45,019 nucleotides of DNA from Candidatus Brocadia sp. (GCA_013360945.1 JABWAQ010000047.1:1-45019); one strand, 5' to 3'. Shown: positions 24,921 to 32,379, numbered from the stretch's first letter. Notes: generated by a model from the sequence alone, not told the origin. Translations and numbers: made by a program.

Positions 24921-25624
24921 CGTTGCTTGCCCGTTTTTTCAATTGGCGGAAAGGCAATGTCCTGTCCCGGTGTCAGCAACCGGAAATTACCAAGGCCGTT
25001 TGTTTCCGCAACCTTAAGATAATGTTTCGCGTCTCCGTATATGCGGTAACACATAAGCGGCAGGGTGTCGCCAGCCTTTACCTTACGGATGTGCGTCAGG
25101 TCAGATGATTTTTTATTTTCCTTTGCCGCCCGTTTTTGTTCTTCAATGCTGCTTTTAAACTTGACTTTAGCTGTTGCCCGAATAGGAGTCCCGTCGGGTT
25201 TGAACATCTTATAAGTAATACCGACTTCAGTTACCCTGCCCTTGAAAATCGAATTTTCACCCCACACCAGCTTGAAGTGGCGCGGCTCGTGGGCATCACC
25301 CTTGTATTCAATCAATACCTGTTTGAACTTTTTTATGTCGTCTGCAATTGAATCATGTGGTTTACCGTCAATAATCCCCGTATTATCAAACAGAAACTCA
25401 AAGGTGATTTCCTCCGGTTCGGTATACTCGTATTTTAATTGCTTACCGCTCGTTCCCTGTCCCTGCCCCGACTCAGAAAACTTGAGTTTATAGTCAAGCG
25501 TGTAAGTTTCAGGGTTGATCAATGCCTCAAAACTGTCTTTCGCCTCCATTTTTCCGCCGCTTTCAGCGGATTCTGAGCTATCGAAGGCGAGGATCAGCAT
25601 CTTCTCCAATTTACCGTAAGCCAT
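24917..25624 (-). CDS. LysM-type tube/hub protein (Afp7/Pvc7 family)
   Basis: The 235-aa protein has an N-terminal beta domain (LEKMLILAFDS, ALINPETYTLDYKLKFSESGQGQG, ITFEFLFDNTGIIDG, FKLVWGENSIFKGRVTEV) and a C-terminal LysM domain (VKAGDTLPLMCYRIYGDAKHYLKV...LTPGQDIAFPP, about residues 180-232). In contractile systems such LysM-bearing proteins (gp53-like) connect the tube with the hub spike. The ATG (25624) overlaps the DUF5908 gene stop by one base, and its stop overlaps the spike gene start. So the DUF5908, LysM and spike genes form one coupled block. Confidence 0.88.
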   Translation of the reverse strand: MAYGKLEKMLILAFDSSESAESGGKMEAKDSFEALINPETYTLDYKLKFSESGQGQGTSGKQLKYEYTEPEEITFEFLFDNTGIIDGKPHDSIADDIKKFKQVLIEYKGDAHEPRHFKLVWGENSIFKGRVTEVGITYKMFKPDGTPIRATAKVKFKSSIEEQKRAAKENKKSSDLTHIRKVKAGDTLPLMCYRIYGDAKHYLKVAETNGLGNFRLLTPGQDIAFPPIEKTGKQR

Positions 25625-25809
25625 CAGCGCTCCGCCTTATTTTGGATAATTTGCAATACCTGCTCCACACATTCCGCCACGATAGCCTCTCTCTCATTAT
25701 CAGCAGCAGGGTTGCTGCCGGAAGCAGCCGTTCGTACTCCCCCCGCTTGTCCGATCTGCGCGGCATTGACTGCAACGCGTATATGGAGTTCTTTAATTTC
25801 GATAGGCAT
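25624..25809 (-). CDS. DUF5908 small eCIS protein (Afp6/Pvc6 family)
   Basis: The 61-aa product begins MPIEIKELHIRVAVNAAQ, the standard opening of DUF5908, a short protein found in nearly all eCIS clusters at this position. The central part (PAADNEREAIVAECVEQVLQII) is a helix. Its role is unproven; it is thought to be a minor baseplate or assembly factor. The start is ATG at 25809. A 118-base gap with a dispersed repeat separates it from the tube 2 gene, unusual in an otherwise tightly packed region. Confidence 0.82.
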   Translation of the reverse strand: MPIEIKELHIRVAVNAAQIGQAGGVRTAASGSNPAADNEREAIVAECVEQVLQIIQNKAER

Positions 25810-25850
25810 AAGTAACTTCCGTTTGTACCCTTATAGTGTTACCTTGTAAA

Positions 25851-25915
25851 AACTTCTCTTTTTGCAAGTTTTTTACAACCCCCTTCACCCCCTTTCTTAA
25901 TGGGGATTTGGTTGC
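25851..25915 (-). repeat. Dispersed 65-bp repeat, copy B, inside the eCIS operon
   Basis: This is an inverted copy of the element at 2727-2791, with GCAACCAAATCCCCATTA, GGGTGAAGGGGGTTG and TAAAAAACTTGCA preserved. It fills the gap between the second tube gene and DUF5908. It has no coding potential of its own. Confidence 0.7.
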
Positions 25916-25927
25916 TGTTTTGCCGCT

Positions 25928-26365
25928 CTAGGGAATCGTAAAATAACGATAGGAAAGCTCCATCGTCTCTATGACAACGGAATTTTCATTGGCATTCAAG
26001 TCACTGACAACCCACTTCCTGGGAATGGCATGAGCCACATTCCAGGTACGCAAAGGCTCGCTCTTTTCGTTCATCAGAATAATGCTGACTTCTGTGGGCT
26101 TAAACTCCCGGTCACGAAAGGCATTGAGGAACCACCTGATTACTTCAGAATCCGTCAGCATGCCGCGCTTCAGCACCAGATCCGCATATTTTGTGCGCAC
26201 GGGCAGCTTGTGGACAAAGCGATTTTCGCCGCCTTCCTTATACTCTTCCATGTCGTATTCTACGGACAACCCTGAAACCGTCTGAAAACGCACGTCATTC
26301 TCATTCTGGCTGATGCCGAATTTGACCTGATAGTAAAATCCCCACGGCGGATAATAGTCGCTCAT
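25928..26365 (-). CDS. Tube protein 2 (gp19-like, Afp5/Pvc5 type)
   Basis: The 145-aa protein has the gp19/tail-tube fold pattern: FYYQVKFGI, FQTVSGLSVEYDMEEY, HKLPVRTKYADLVLKRGML and VRT...WNVAHAIPRKWVVSDL...MELSYRYF. It differs from the tube 1 protein by its shorter N-terminus and the PVRTKY segment. In eCIS the second tube protein usually forms the layer that joins the main tube with the LysM hub protein. Start is ATG at 26365; 11 bases separate it from the tube 1 stop. It is one of two tube genes here. Confidence 0.88.
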   Translation of the reverse strand: MSDYYPPWGFYYQVKFGISQNENDVRFQTVSGLSVEYDMEEYKEGGENRFVHKLPVRTKYADLVLKRGMLTDSEVIRWFLNAFRDREFKPTEVSIILMNEKSEPLRTWNVAHAIPRKWVVSDLNANENSVVIETMELSYRYFTIP

Positions 26366-26376
26366 GGCTCATCTCA

Positions 26377-26814
26377 TTAAACTTTCATCAATTTCAAACC
26401 CTCATGGGCAATCTCAATACTTTCTATCGCAGCCTCATTCGCGTCAGATTTCAAATCAGCGGCTGTAACCTTTACCGGAAAGCATCTAACGGCCGACCAG
26501 GCTGCCACAGGTTCGTGCTTTTCGTTCAACAATCGGATGACCACATCACGCCGGTTTTTAGCCCTCTCGTTGGCCACATCGTCCATCCATGTGTTGAAAT
26601 CGAAATCTTTCTCAAATTTGCCGCGCTTCATGGTGATGTTGTTATTCTTGATCAGTCCTGGCATGGCGATTTTATTGAAGTCCTTGCTGTCACTGTGCCG
26701 GTATTCGATCTTCTCCCTCTCCATAACAAGTCCTGTTACTTCCGTAAAACTGATTTTTGCCCCACCCCAATCCACCTGAAAGTGAAATCTGGGTAATGGA
26801 TATTCCTGCGCCAT
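26377..26814 (-). CDS. Main tube protein (gp19-like, Afp1/Pvc1 type)
   Basis: The 145-aa protein has the tail-tube fold: FHFQVDWGGAKISFTEVTGL, KIAMPGLIKNNNITMKRG, FDFNTWMDDVANERAKNRRD and WSAVRCFPVKVTAADLKSDANEAAIESIEIAHEGL. Hexameric rings of such proteins stack into the inner tube that carries the payload. GGAG lies upstream of the ATG at 26814 at a normal distance. It directly follows the sheath gene, as expected, because sheath and tube are the most abundant components. It is the most likely main tube subunit by its place after the sheath. Confidence 0.9.
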   Translation of the reverse strand: MAQEYPLPRFHFQVDWGGAKISFTEVTGLVMEREKIEYRHSDSKDFNKIAMPGLIKNNNITMKRGKFEKDFDFNTWMDDVANERAKNRRDVVIRLLNEKHEPVAAWSAVRCFPVKVTAADLKSDANEAAIESIEIAHEGLKLMKV

Positions 26815-26873
26815 AGTTATTCTCCTTTCTCAATACTGGATTCGATCCGGTTTATTCTTGATTTCGTCAGCTA

Positions 26874-28880
26874 TTATGACTCTGCCATTTTATGGGAAAA
26901 CCTGAGGATAATGAATTCAGCCGGGCGAACGACAGCCATGCCGATTTCGACAATCATACGGCCTTCGAGGATGTCGAGGGGGGTCATGGTCTTGCCAAGC
27001 CCAACAGCAACATAGAATGCGTGTTCCGGCTTAATCCCCTGCATGGCGCCCTGCCGCCAGAGGAAGGTTAGGAAATTTTCGATCATTCCCTGCACGCGCA
27101 CCCAGGTATTGGCATCGTTCGGTTCAAAGACAAACTGCTCTGTGGCCTTTTTGCTCGACTCCTCAACGAAGTTGAAAAACCTGCGCACATTGATATAGCG
27201 CCATTCATTGTCGTTTCCTGCAAGGGTGCGGGCGCCCCAGACGAGGCTTCCTTTGCCAGTAAAAGCACGGATGATGTTGATGGATTTCCCCGCGTTGACA
27301 TCCACGTTAAACTCGGCTTGCTGCTCATGGGTTATTTTCACCGCAGGACCAATTACAGAATTCAAGCTGACATTAGCAGGTGCTTTCCAAACACCCCTAT
27401 CGCGATCAACAGACGCATAAACGCCTGCAATAGCGCCACTGGGCGGAAGAAGGTTGAGTGCTTCGGCAGCTTTCGTCACTAGCTCTTTATATGTGCCAAA
27501 CGCTTCCAACAGGGCATCGTTGAGTGTTTTTTCATAGTTGTTTTGAGTTGATTCAAGAAAATTGAAAAAGGCAATTGCCTCTTTTACACCTGACAGTGCC
27601 ACGCCAATTGCTATATCACCCCGCTGTTTGGCTGTTGCAGCAGAAGCATATGCACCTGTGACAGCAGGAGGGACAGGAGGTGTCAGTAAGGTAGTACCAT
27701 CGGTAAAACCGAGGAAGGCCGCCACAGTATCTAAATCTGCTCCGGTTGTTAAAAGATTAACTACATTGGTAGGGGGTGTTAGGCCACTTAGAAATTTATG
27801 ATGGTCTGCTACGTTTCTTAGCGACACTTTTAAAGGATTTTGTTGACCGTTAAGATATTTATCAATGTCGTCTCTCAGTTTAAAGCGACTGTTTGCAACA
27901 ACGGGTGATGCATCATACCGTGATTTTATTGCCTTAATTATATTAATCATATAGGTTGCAACCGGTTTTAGCGCTGTTTCTATTTGAGTAGCTGTTGCAG
28001 TAGAAGTCGTCGCATTATAGGTGTCGAGCAATACTTTTAAAGCATCTTCCAATGTTTTGCCGGATGTACCGGTAAGAGTGTTTTTAGCGGTGACAGCCGC
28101 ACCTACAAAACTCTCTACATTTATTAACTCAGCAATTAGACTCTGAATGTCTGGATCTGTCGTCAGGCTGTTCAATTGGATAGGTGCCCCGCTGCCATCC
28201 CGCTTTAGGATCACATTGCGTCGCATGAGCGTCCGAGGCAGATTTGCCCGAAGCCATGGGCCGTAAGCGGCGCCATATTTCAGGAAGTTGATACCAACCT
28301 TTTCCCTGAATTCTGCCACAGAACTATTGAATGCTGTATTATCAATCGTTTTTTTCAAATCACATATGGTTACCCGATCCATCAGTTTGTTGCATTGTGC
28401 CAGTGCTTTTTTCTGAAATTCATATGGTCCATTTGTATCCGAGACTGCGTCCGGCGCAATGATAATCGTTGGTTCATCTTCTTGCTCCAGCAGGGTGATT
28501 GCTGCTTCGAGCATCGCGGAAGACACGTTGTTCGGGTATGGACCGACTGACAAAATGTAACACTTACCGCCACCATTGGCATAAAACATGCGAAGACTGT
28601 CATATAAATATAACTTGGCAGCAGCGTCTGCTCGAATAAACTGATTATTCGTGTCCAAAAAGAGGTTTACATCCTGCGAAGGAGCGCCACCGAAGAGAAA
28701 CTCGAACTCCGCTATGGACTCGATTCGAGTCGGTTTATTAACAAGCGACTCACCATTACGTATTGCCTCCTCCGTATACCCGATAAACGCGGGTATAGCC
28801 GTCTCCACCGGCGCAATGGAGGGTGGGAACTTGGGGATCTCCTCGACGTATACCCCCGGGGTTTTATACAATGATGGCAT
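26874..28880 (-). CDS. Contractile sheath protein (Afp2-4/Pvc2-4 family)
   Basis: The 668-aa protein begins YKTPGVYVEEIPKFPPSIAPVETAIPAFIGYT and ends with WRYINVRRFFNFVEESSKKATEQFVFEPND, WGARTL and the MIVEIGMAVVRPAEFIILRF terminus, all hallmarks of tail sheath proteins. The conserved parts are the N-terminal about 200 and C-terminal about 200 residues. Residues about 235-475 form a long, Thr/Ala-rich insertion (TSTATATQIETALK, TTLLTPPVPPAVTG) that is likely to decorate the particle surface. Afp and PVC have several sheath genes of about 350-450 aa; here one long gene does the job. GGAGG precedes the ATG at 28880. Confidence 0.92.
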   Translation of the reverse strand: MPSLYKTPGVYVEEIPKFPPSIAPVETAIPAFIGYTEEAIRNGESLVNKPTRIESIAEFEFLFGGAPSQDVNLFLDTNNQFIRADAAAKLYLYDSLRMFYANGGGKCYILSVGPYPNNVSSAMLEAAITLLEQEDEPTIIIAPDAVSDTNGPYEFQKKALAQCNKLMDRVTICDLKKTIDNTAFNSSVAEFREKVGINFLKYGAAYGPWLRANLPRTLMRRNVILKRDGSGAPIQLNSLTTDPDIQSLIAELINVESFVGAAVTAKNTLTGTSGKTLEDALKVLLDTYNATTSTATATQIETALKPVATYMINIIKAIKSRYDASPVVANSRFKLRDDIDKYLNGQQNPLKVSLRNVADHHKFLSGLTPPTNVVNLLTTGADLDTVAAFLGFTDGTTLLTPPVPPAVTGAYASAATAKQRGDIAIGVALSGVKEAIAFFNFLESTQNNYEKTLNDALLEAFGTYKELVTKAAEALNLLPPSGAIAGVYASVDRDRGVWKAPANVSLNSVIGPAVKITHEQQAEFNVDVNAGKSINIIRAFTGKGSLVWGARTLAGNDNEWRYINVRRFFNFVEESSKKATEQFVFEPNDANTWVRVQGMIENFLTFLWRQGAMQGIKPEHAFYVAVGLGKTMTPLDILEGRMIVEIGMAVVRPAEFIILRFSHKMAES

Positions 28881-28917
28881 ATTATTTCCTCCTTTCTGAT
28901 TGAACTGAAATTAAATG

Positions 28918-29928
28918 TTACACAAATATTTCCGATACAAGCTGGGTAATTTTGTCATTGCTATTTACCGTCTTTACCAGACCTTGCGACGGTTTCTGCT
29001 TTGTGCCCGCGTTTCCATAATGGGTTAACGGAAGAGGGGCTGTTTCGGTAGAAACCGCAGCGCCGGTATTCTTGTTAAAGTATCTCCAGAACGTTGCACG
29101 GTTCTTGAAACGGATTTGAAAAACCGGGTTGGTTGCCTTCGCATGGCCATTACCGTCAACAAAACTGAAATCCGCATTACCTGCCCGCACTGCTGATAAA
29201 CGAATGAGAGCAAACACATTGTCAGGGATATCATCCGACAACATTATCCCCCGTGAAGGCGCATTAGCAAGGCCAGCAGGAGACACAATTGCCGGCACGT
29301 CCCCCTGGTTGACAAATACGGGCAGATTGTCCTTATTGGCATTTAATCGCTGAATAATTGCGCTGGGTTGGTCACTGGTCAATTGTAATAGAGCATTTTC
29401 CGATTGCACAAGCGATTCCACTTTGTCGTCTGTGGCAAGGTTGGGAAATTCCCTCGACAGGAAAAGGGCCTTATTGCTGCCGATCTCTCTCGAAGCCCCA
29501 GTCAAATTGGACAGCACAGGCACATCCTCCTTAAACCGGTAGGTTTTATCTTCAGCCTTATGATATATCTCGTGAATCTTCTGCGGCCGCAGGGTCAACG
29601 CTGTGTAGGTATAAAAAGCAGGGTCATGGACTGTCACTGCAAATGCGAACATCGTTTCAACCGGAACCACTGCATTTTGAGGAACCGCAACCACGCACCC
29701 CAGTGCCGTGTTCTTATATATACACCCAAAACCCCTGAGAGACTTTGAAGTTGAAACCGTTGGCGACACTGTAAGGAATTGGCGCATGTCATACGACTGC
29801 AGACGTTTGTCCCGTTGCGTCTGTGTTGATATCAAATCGAACACCGTCGCCCCATCATCCAGCCAGTAATGGTGGAGCAGCCGTATTTCAAATAACCGTT
29901 TATATCCGTTTTTAATGATCTCACCCAT
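28918..29928 (-). CDS. Unrecognised eCIS protein between terminator protein and sheath
   Basis: I cannot name this 336-aa protein. It begins with a conserved-looking block (NGYKRLFEIRLLHHYWLDDG, TQTQRDKRLQSYDMRQFL) and continues as a beta-rich soluble protein with no signal peptide or transmembrane segment. The ATG at 29928 lies one base after the DUF4255 gene stop; a longer frame from 29970 would overlap that gene by 41 bases. Its place between the Pvc16-like tube terminator and the sheath suggests a part of the distal end of the particle, such as a cap or cap adaptor. That is inference from position only. Confidence 0.7.
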   Translation of the reverse strand: MGEIIKNGYKRLFEIRLLHHYWLDDGATVFDLISTQTQRDKRLQSYDMRQFLTVSPTVSTSKSLRGFGCIYKNTALGCVVAVPQNAVVPVETMFAFAVTVHDPAFYTYTALTLRPQKIHEIYHKAEDKTYRFKEDVPVLSNLTGASREIGSNKALFLSREFPNLATDDKVESLVQSENALLQLTSDQPSAIIQRLNANKDNLPVFVNQGDVPAIVSPAGLANAPSRGIMLSDDIPDNVFALIRLSAVRAGNADFSFVDGNGHAKATNPVFQIRFKNRATFWRYFNKNTGAAVSTETAPLPLTHYGNAGTKQKPSQGLVKTVNSNDKITQLVSEIFV

Positions 29929-29929
29929 A

Positions 29930-30553
29930 TTAAGGCGCCACCGTTTTCCTGTGATGGAAATTGCTGACAACTTCAGTAATAAGCCCGCTTTCGCTTTGGA
30001 CTGCTCTGAACTTCATTTCAAGCATTCTTAAGGTGTACAGAACAAAAGGATACTGTTTGCCCCCCAAAGTACCCCACAAATGATTGACTTCCTCTAAGGT
30101 TGGAGAATATAAATCGAAAATAAGCTTAAAAGTTTCTAATTGGTCAAGAGGGTTAATTGGGCTCGAATTCGTTATCGAACCAGGGGAAACATTGTCTTGC
30201 GTAAACACGTTTTTGGACTGGAAAAAACGTATTACCCTCGATAATATCAATAATGCGTTGGTGTAATCCGTATGAGTTGCAGCCATAAGAATCAAAAAAT
30301 TGAGAAAAACAGGGGGATTTTCATAAACTGCTCTGAGCGTTGCGTCGTTTCGTATATAGTTTGGCAGATTCTTCAGGGTTTTCTCGTCTTTAATATTTAC
30401 TACCGATAAGTAAAGCCTGTCTCTTTCGCCAGCGTTACCTGAAAATCCCTCTGCCAAATTTCTCAATCCAACCTGAGGAGAGTTAGAACCGTAGCTTTCG
30501 GTGAGGTGTGTATTCAACTCATTCATTACAATGGTTAAGGCATGTGAAAGCAT
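29930..30553 (-). CDS. Tube terminator/cap protein (Pvc16/Afp16 family, DUF4255)
   Basis: The 207-aa protein starts MLSHALTIVMNELNTHLTESYGS and has PQVGLRNLAEGFSGN and PPVFLNFLILMAATHTDYTNAL, matching the DUF4255 (Pvc16_N) family. In Afp and PVC this protein caps tube and sheath and stops growth. It is the first gene of the eCIS operon. GAGGG lies 7 bases before its ATG. A 22-codon frame (30603-30535) overlaps its start and may be a leader peptide. Transcription must first pass the GEMM riboswitch and terminator at 30783-30960, so this gene's expression is predicted to depend on a cyclic dinucleotide. Confidence 0.88.
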   Translation of the reverse strand: MLSHALTIVMNELNTHLTESYGSNSPQVGLRNLAEGFSGNAGERDRLYLSVVNIKDEKTLKNLPNYIRNDATLRAVYENPPVFLNFLILMAATHTDYTNALLILSRVIRFFQSKNVFTQDNVSPGSITNSSPINPLDQLETFKLIFDLYSPTLEEVNHLWGTLGGKQYPFVLYTLRMLEMKFRAVQSESGLITEVVSNFHHRKTVAP

Positions 30554-30782
30554 TTTGGCCCTCTTTTACTGGAGTTTTGTTTGTGAGAGCTAGTTCTTTT
30601 CATTATCGTCTTTCACCCTTTATGCTAATGACCTCCTGAAGCAATCAAAAACTAAGTAACCATACGAATAAACATCTTGTCTCTGGCTATTAGTGAATAT
30701 AATACGCTTCGTAGTTGAGTTAAATTGGCTTACTATATATCCCAAATAGATGTATAGCGCATGATTCTTAATACATAAAAAC

Positions 30783-30846
30783 AAAAAAGCCCTACTGCAA
30801 AGATCTTTGAATATTCGTTTATTCAAAACATCTTCGGCAGTAAGGC
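30783..30846 (-). terminator. Riboswitch-linked intrinsic terminator before eCIS
   Basis: The minus strand has GCCTTACTGCCGAAGAT (plus 30830-30846) pairing with ATCTTTGCAGTAGGGC (plus 30789-30804), followed by six U. The 5' arm of this hairpin is the 3' strand of the aptamer, so ligand-bound aptamer and terminator are mutually exclusive. Predicted: ligand binding prevents termination (ON switch). Confidence 0.75.
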
Positions 30847-30960
30847 TGTCTTTATATTTTCCTGAAATCCCCCTTAGTCCCCCTTTTATAAAGGGGGATT
30901 TGAGAGGATTAAAGACCCTGTTACTTTGCGCCCCCTGATCACTCAGGGTTTGCCTTTATC
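30829..30960 (-). ncRNA. GEMM-I (cyclic di-GMP-I) riboswitch aptamer upstream of the eCIS operon
   Basis: On the minus strand the sequence reads GATAAAGGCAAACC, a 6-bp stem CCCTGA/TCAGGG with GTGA (a GNRA tetraloop), then GGGCGCAAAG, GTCTTTA/TAAAGAC pairing, and ACAGCC-TTACT-GCCGAAG. These are the conserved blocks of the GEMM-I class (GNRA tetraloop, GCAAAG with the intercalating A, first C of GCCGA that pairs with ligand). The base before CAAACC is G, which in this class goes with cyclic di-GMP. The long stem region holds an extra CCCCCTT...AAGGGGG hairpin, a repeat unit. A terminator follows directly. The eCIS operon starts about 275 bases downstream. Confidence 0.8.
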
Positions 30961-30961
30961 G

Positions 30962-31215
30962 TGATGAATGATAGTTAATTTTACAGTATTGGTACGAAAA
31001 TACCCTTTACTTATCCGACACGGTGCTCCGTGTCCCTTCAACCCTTTGTTTCTCGGTTTTTACACTTGTTACAAAAACGGCATAGTCTGTCAAGCGTTTC
31101 CCCATGTACATGAAGACATGCGTCAAGATCAAATATTCTTTCTCCATTCGACATTCATTATTCCATATTCAATATTCGATATTGGAGCCCTCGTATTCAA
31201 AACAAGCCCTGAGCA
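30962..31215. other. Upstream region of the eCIS leader
   Basis: This segment lies between the riboswitch and the DUF3467 gene and should hold the eCIS promoter. On the minus strand TATCAT and TAAAAT occur 12-25 bases before the aptamer, but no good -35 box is spaced correctly. I found no sigma-54 consensus (TGGCAC-N5-TTGC) here. No gene is seen. Confidence 0.4.
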
Positions 31216-31482
31216 TTATTCGCCTTCTTTGTATTCTTCAGGTATGGATCCGAAGGTCTGCTCATAACGCTCGATAGAATCCTGAAGCACCTTTAACAGG
31301 ATATTTGCATAGTAGGGACTGCTGACGATCCTGGTGTGGAAACATTCCCCCTTTCCCTCCGCATACGATTGACCAAAGTCGATCACAATCTCAAAGGCAT
31401 TTTGCCCAACCTTGAAGGTGTTCGCATACCGGCCTTCTAATTTTTCGCCATCATGAAAACCCTTAGATGTATCACAGCTCAT
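31216..31482 (-). CDS. DUF3467 protein
   Basis: The 88-aa protein has the DUF3467 pattern: LEGRYANTFKVGQNAFEIVIDFGQ, HTRIVSSPYYANILLKVLQDSIERYEQTFGSIP. This family is of unknown function; members are small soluble proteins that look like a beta sandwich plus a C-terminal helix. The ATG at 31482 has only a weak ribosome binding site. It lies 650 bases upstream of the eCIS operon in the same direction, but the riboswitch and terminator separate them, so co-transcription with the eCIS would need read-through. Whether it belongs to the system is unknown. Confidence 0.75.
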   Translation of the reverse strand: MSCDTSKGFHDGEKLEGRYANTFKVGQNAFEIVIDFGQSYAEGKGECFHTRIVSSPYYANILLKVLQDSIERYEQTFGSIPEEYKEGE

Positions 31483-31527
31483 AAACCATTCTTATTTATC
31501 TCATATAGCAAATGGAATAAAACCGCC

Positions 31528-31605
31528 GTCATTGCGAGGGCGTTAGCCCGAAGCAATCTCTTGACCGCAAAAGGCTGAAGATTGCTTCGCTTCACTCGCA
31601 ATGAC
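31528..31605. repeat. GTCATTGCGAGG-type inverted repeat
   Basis: GTCATTGCGAGG at the left end and TCGCAATGAC at the right end are inverted copies, with GAAGCAATCTC and AGATTGCTTCGC as a second inner pair. It is a common dispersed intergenic element. A longer relative is at 34588-34689. Confidence 0.75.
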
Positions 31606-31753
31606 AAATGCTATCTTGAATATTTAATAAAACAGTAGTGAAGCAATATTAGTACCAAACCAGGCTTGAAATGCATTTCCCCTCAATACGCCTGTATTTG
31701 CTGGGTTTTGCTCAGGTATTGAATTTTCTCATCCATCCGCAGAAAACAGAAAG

Positions 31754-31930
31754 GTGTAACATCGGGTGTAACATCCATAGGTTCAAAATTGTGGGAATGA
31801 CAGGCCGGAAGGTATGAAGACATGTTGGAAAGGTTTGAAATAATAGGTATTTAGGTGATGTGAGATATCAGGTTTATACGACAGAACAAGGTGTAACAAA
31901 AAGTGTAACATTTTGTGTAACAGTGTAACA
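31754..31930 (+). repeat. Array of six GTGTAACA octamers
   Basis: GTGTAACA occurs at 31754, 31766, 31891, 31903, 31915 and 31923. Four of the spacings are 12, 12, 12 and 8 bases, so the sites lie on roughly the same face of the helix. They are grouped as pairs and a tetrad upstream of the small gene pair at 32128-32762. The pattern is that of binding sites for a regulator or replication-type protein. It could also be a degenerate simple repeat. Confidence 0.5.
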
Positions 31931-32127
31931 TCGATAAGGAATGTTTGATGATAGGAATACCGTGCGGCAGTGATTGTGTTGTAAAAAAGTTTGCAATCTG
32001 TTGACTTTCCACTGCATTTCTGCTACTTTTACCATGTAATTTTTGCGATGAAAATGGATATATCGCAATGGTTTATCAAACATCCCGGGAAATCTATAGA
32101 ATGGCGTAGGAAAGAGAGGAGATGAAT

Positions 32128-32379
32128 ATGACAATACCGCGTAGTTTGGTTTCAACCATCGAAAGAGAAGAGAAGATATGTGATTTAGCGCAAGAGGAGT
32201 TAAAAAAAAAGTGTAGAATTTTTGAAAATAAATACCATTTTTCTTCAGATGAATTTTATAAACTTTTTCAAGAAGGAAAGATGGGGGATGAAGAAGACTT
32301 TTTTGAGTGGAAGGCGATGATTGAAGGAATTAAAGAATGGGCACGCACAAAGGAAAACTTAAAAGGGTTAATTAAGTGA
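32128..32379 (+). CDS. Small antitoxin-like protein of a TumA/TumE-like pair
   Basis: The 83-aa acidic and lysine-rich helical protein (QEELKKKCRIFENKYHF, WKAMIEGIKEWARTKENLKGL) has no recognised domain. It is followed by, and overlaps by 4 bases (the GTGA at 32376), the TumE-like gene. That arrangement, its small size and its helical character fit the antitoxin of a type II pair. I chose the ATG at 32128: GAGAGGAG lies 7 bases before it, whereas the ATG at 32122 is too close. The assignment depends mainly on the partner. Confidence 0.55.
   Translation: MTIPRSLVSTIEREEKICDLAQEELKKKCRIFENKYHFSSDEFYKLFQEGKMGDEEDFFEWKAMIEGIKEWARTKENLKGLIK

Noticed and set aside
4396..30553. Defective prophage or R-type tailocin
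   Set aside because: The DUF5908, DUF4255, LysM hub, AAA+ ATPase and DUF4157 genes are eCIS-specific; no lysis cassette or phage-like regulators are present in the block.
30554..31215. Sigma-54 promoter before the eCIS operon
   Set aside because: I looked for TGGCAC-N5-TTGC on the minus strand and found no match, so direct control by the activator cannot be claimed from sequence.
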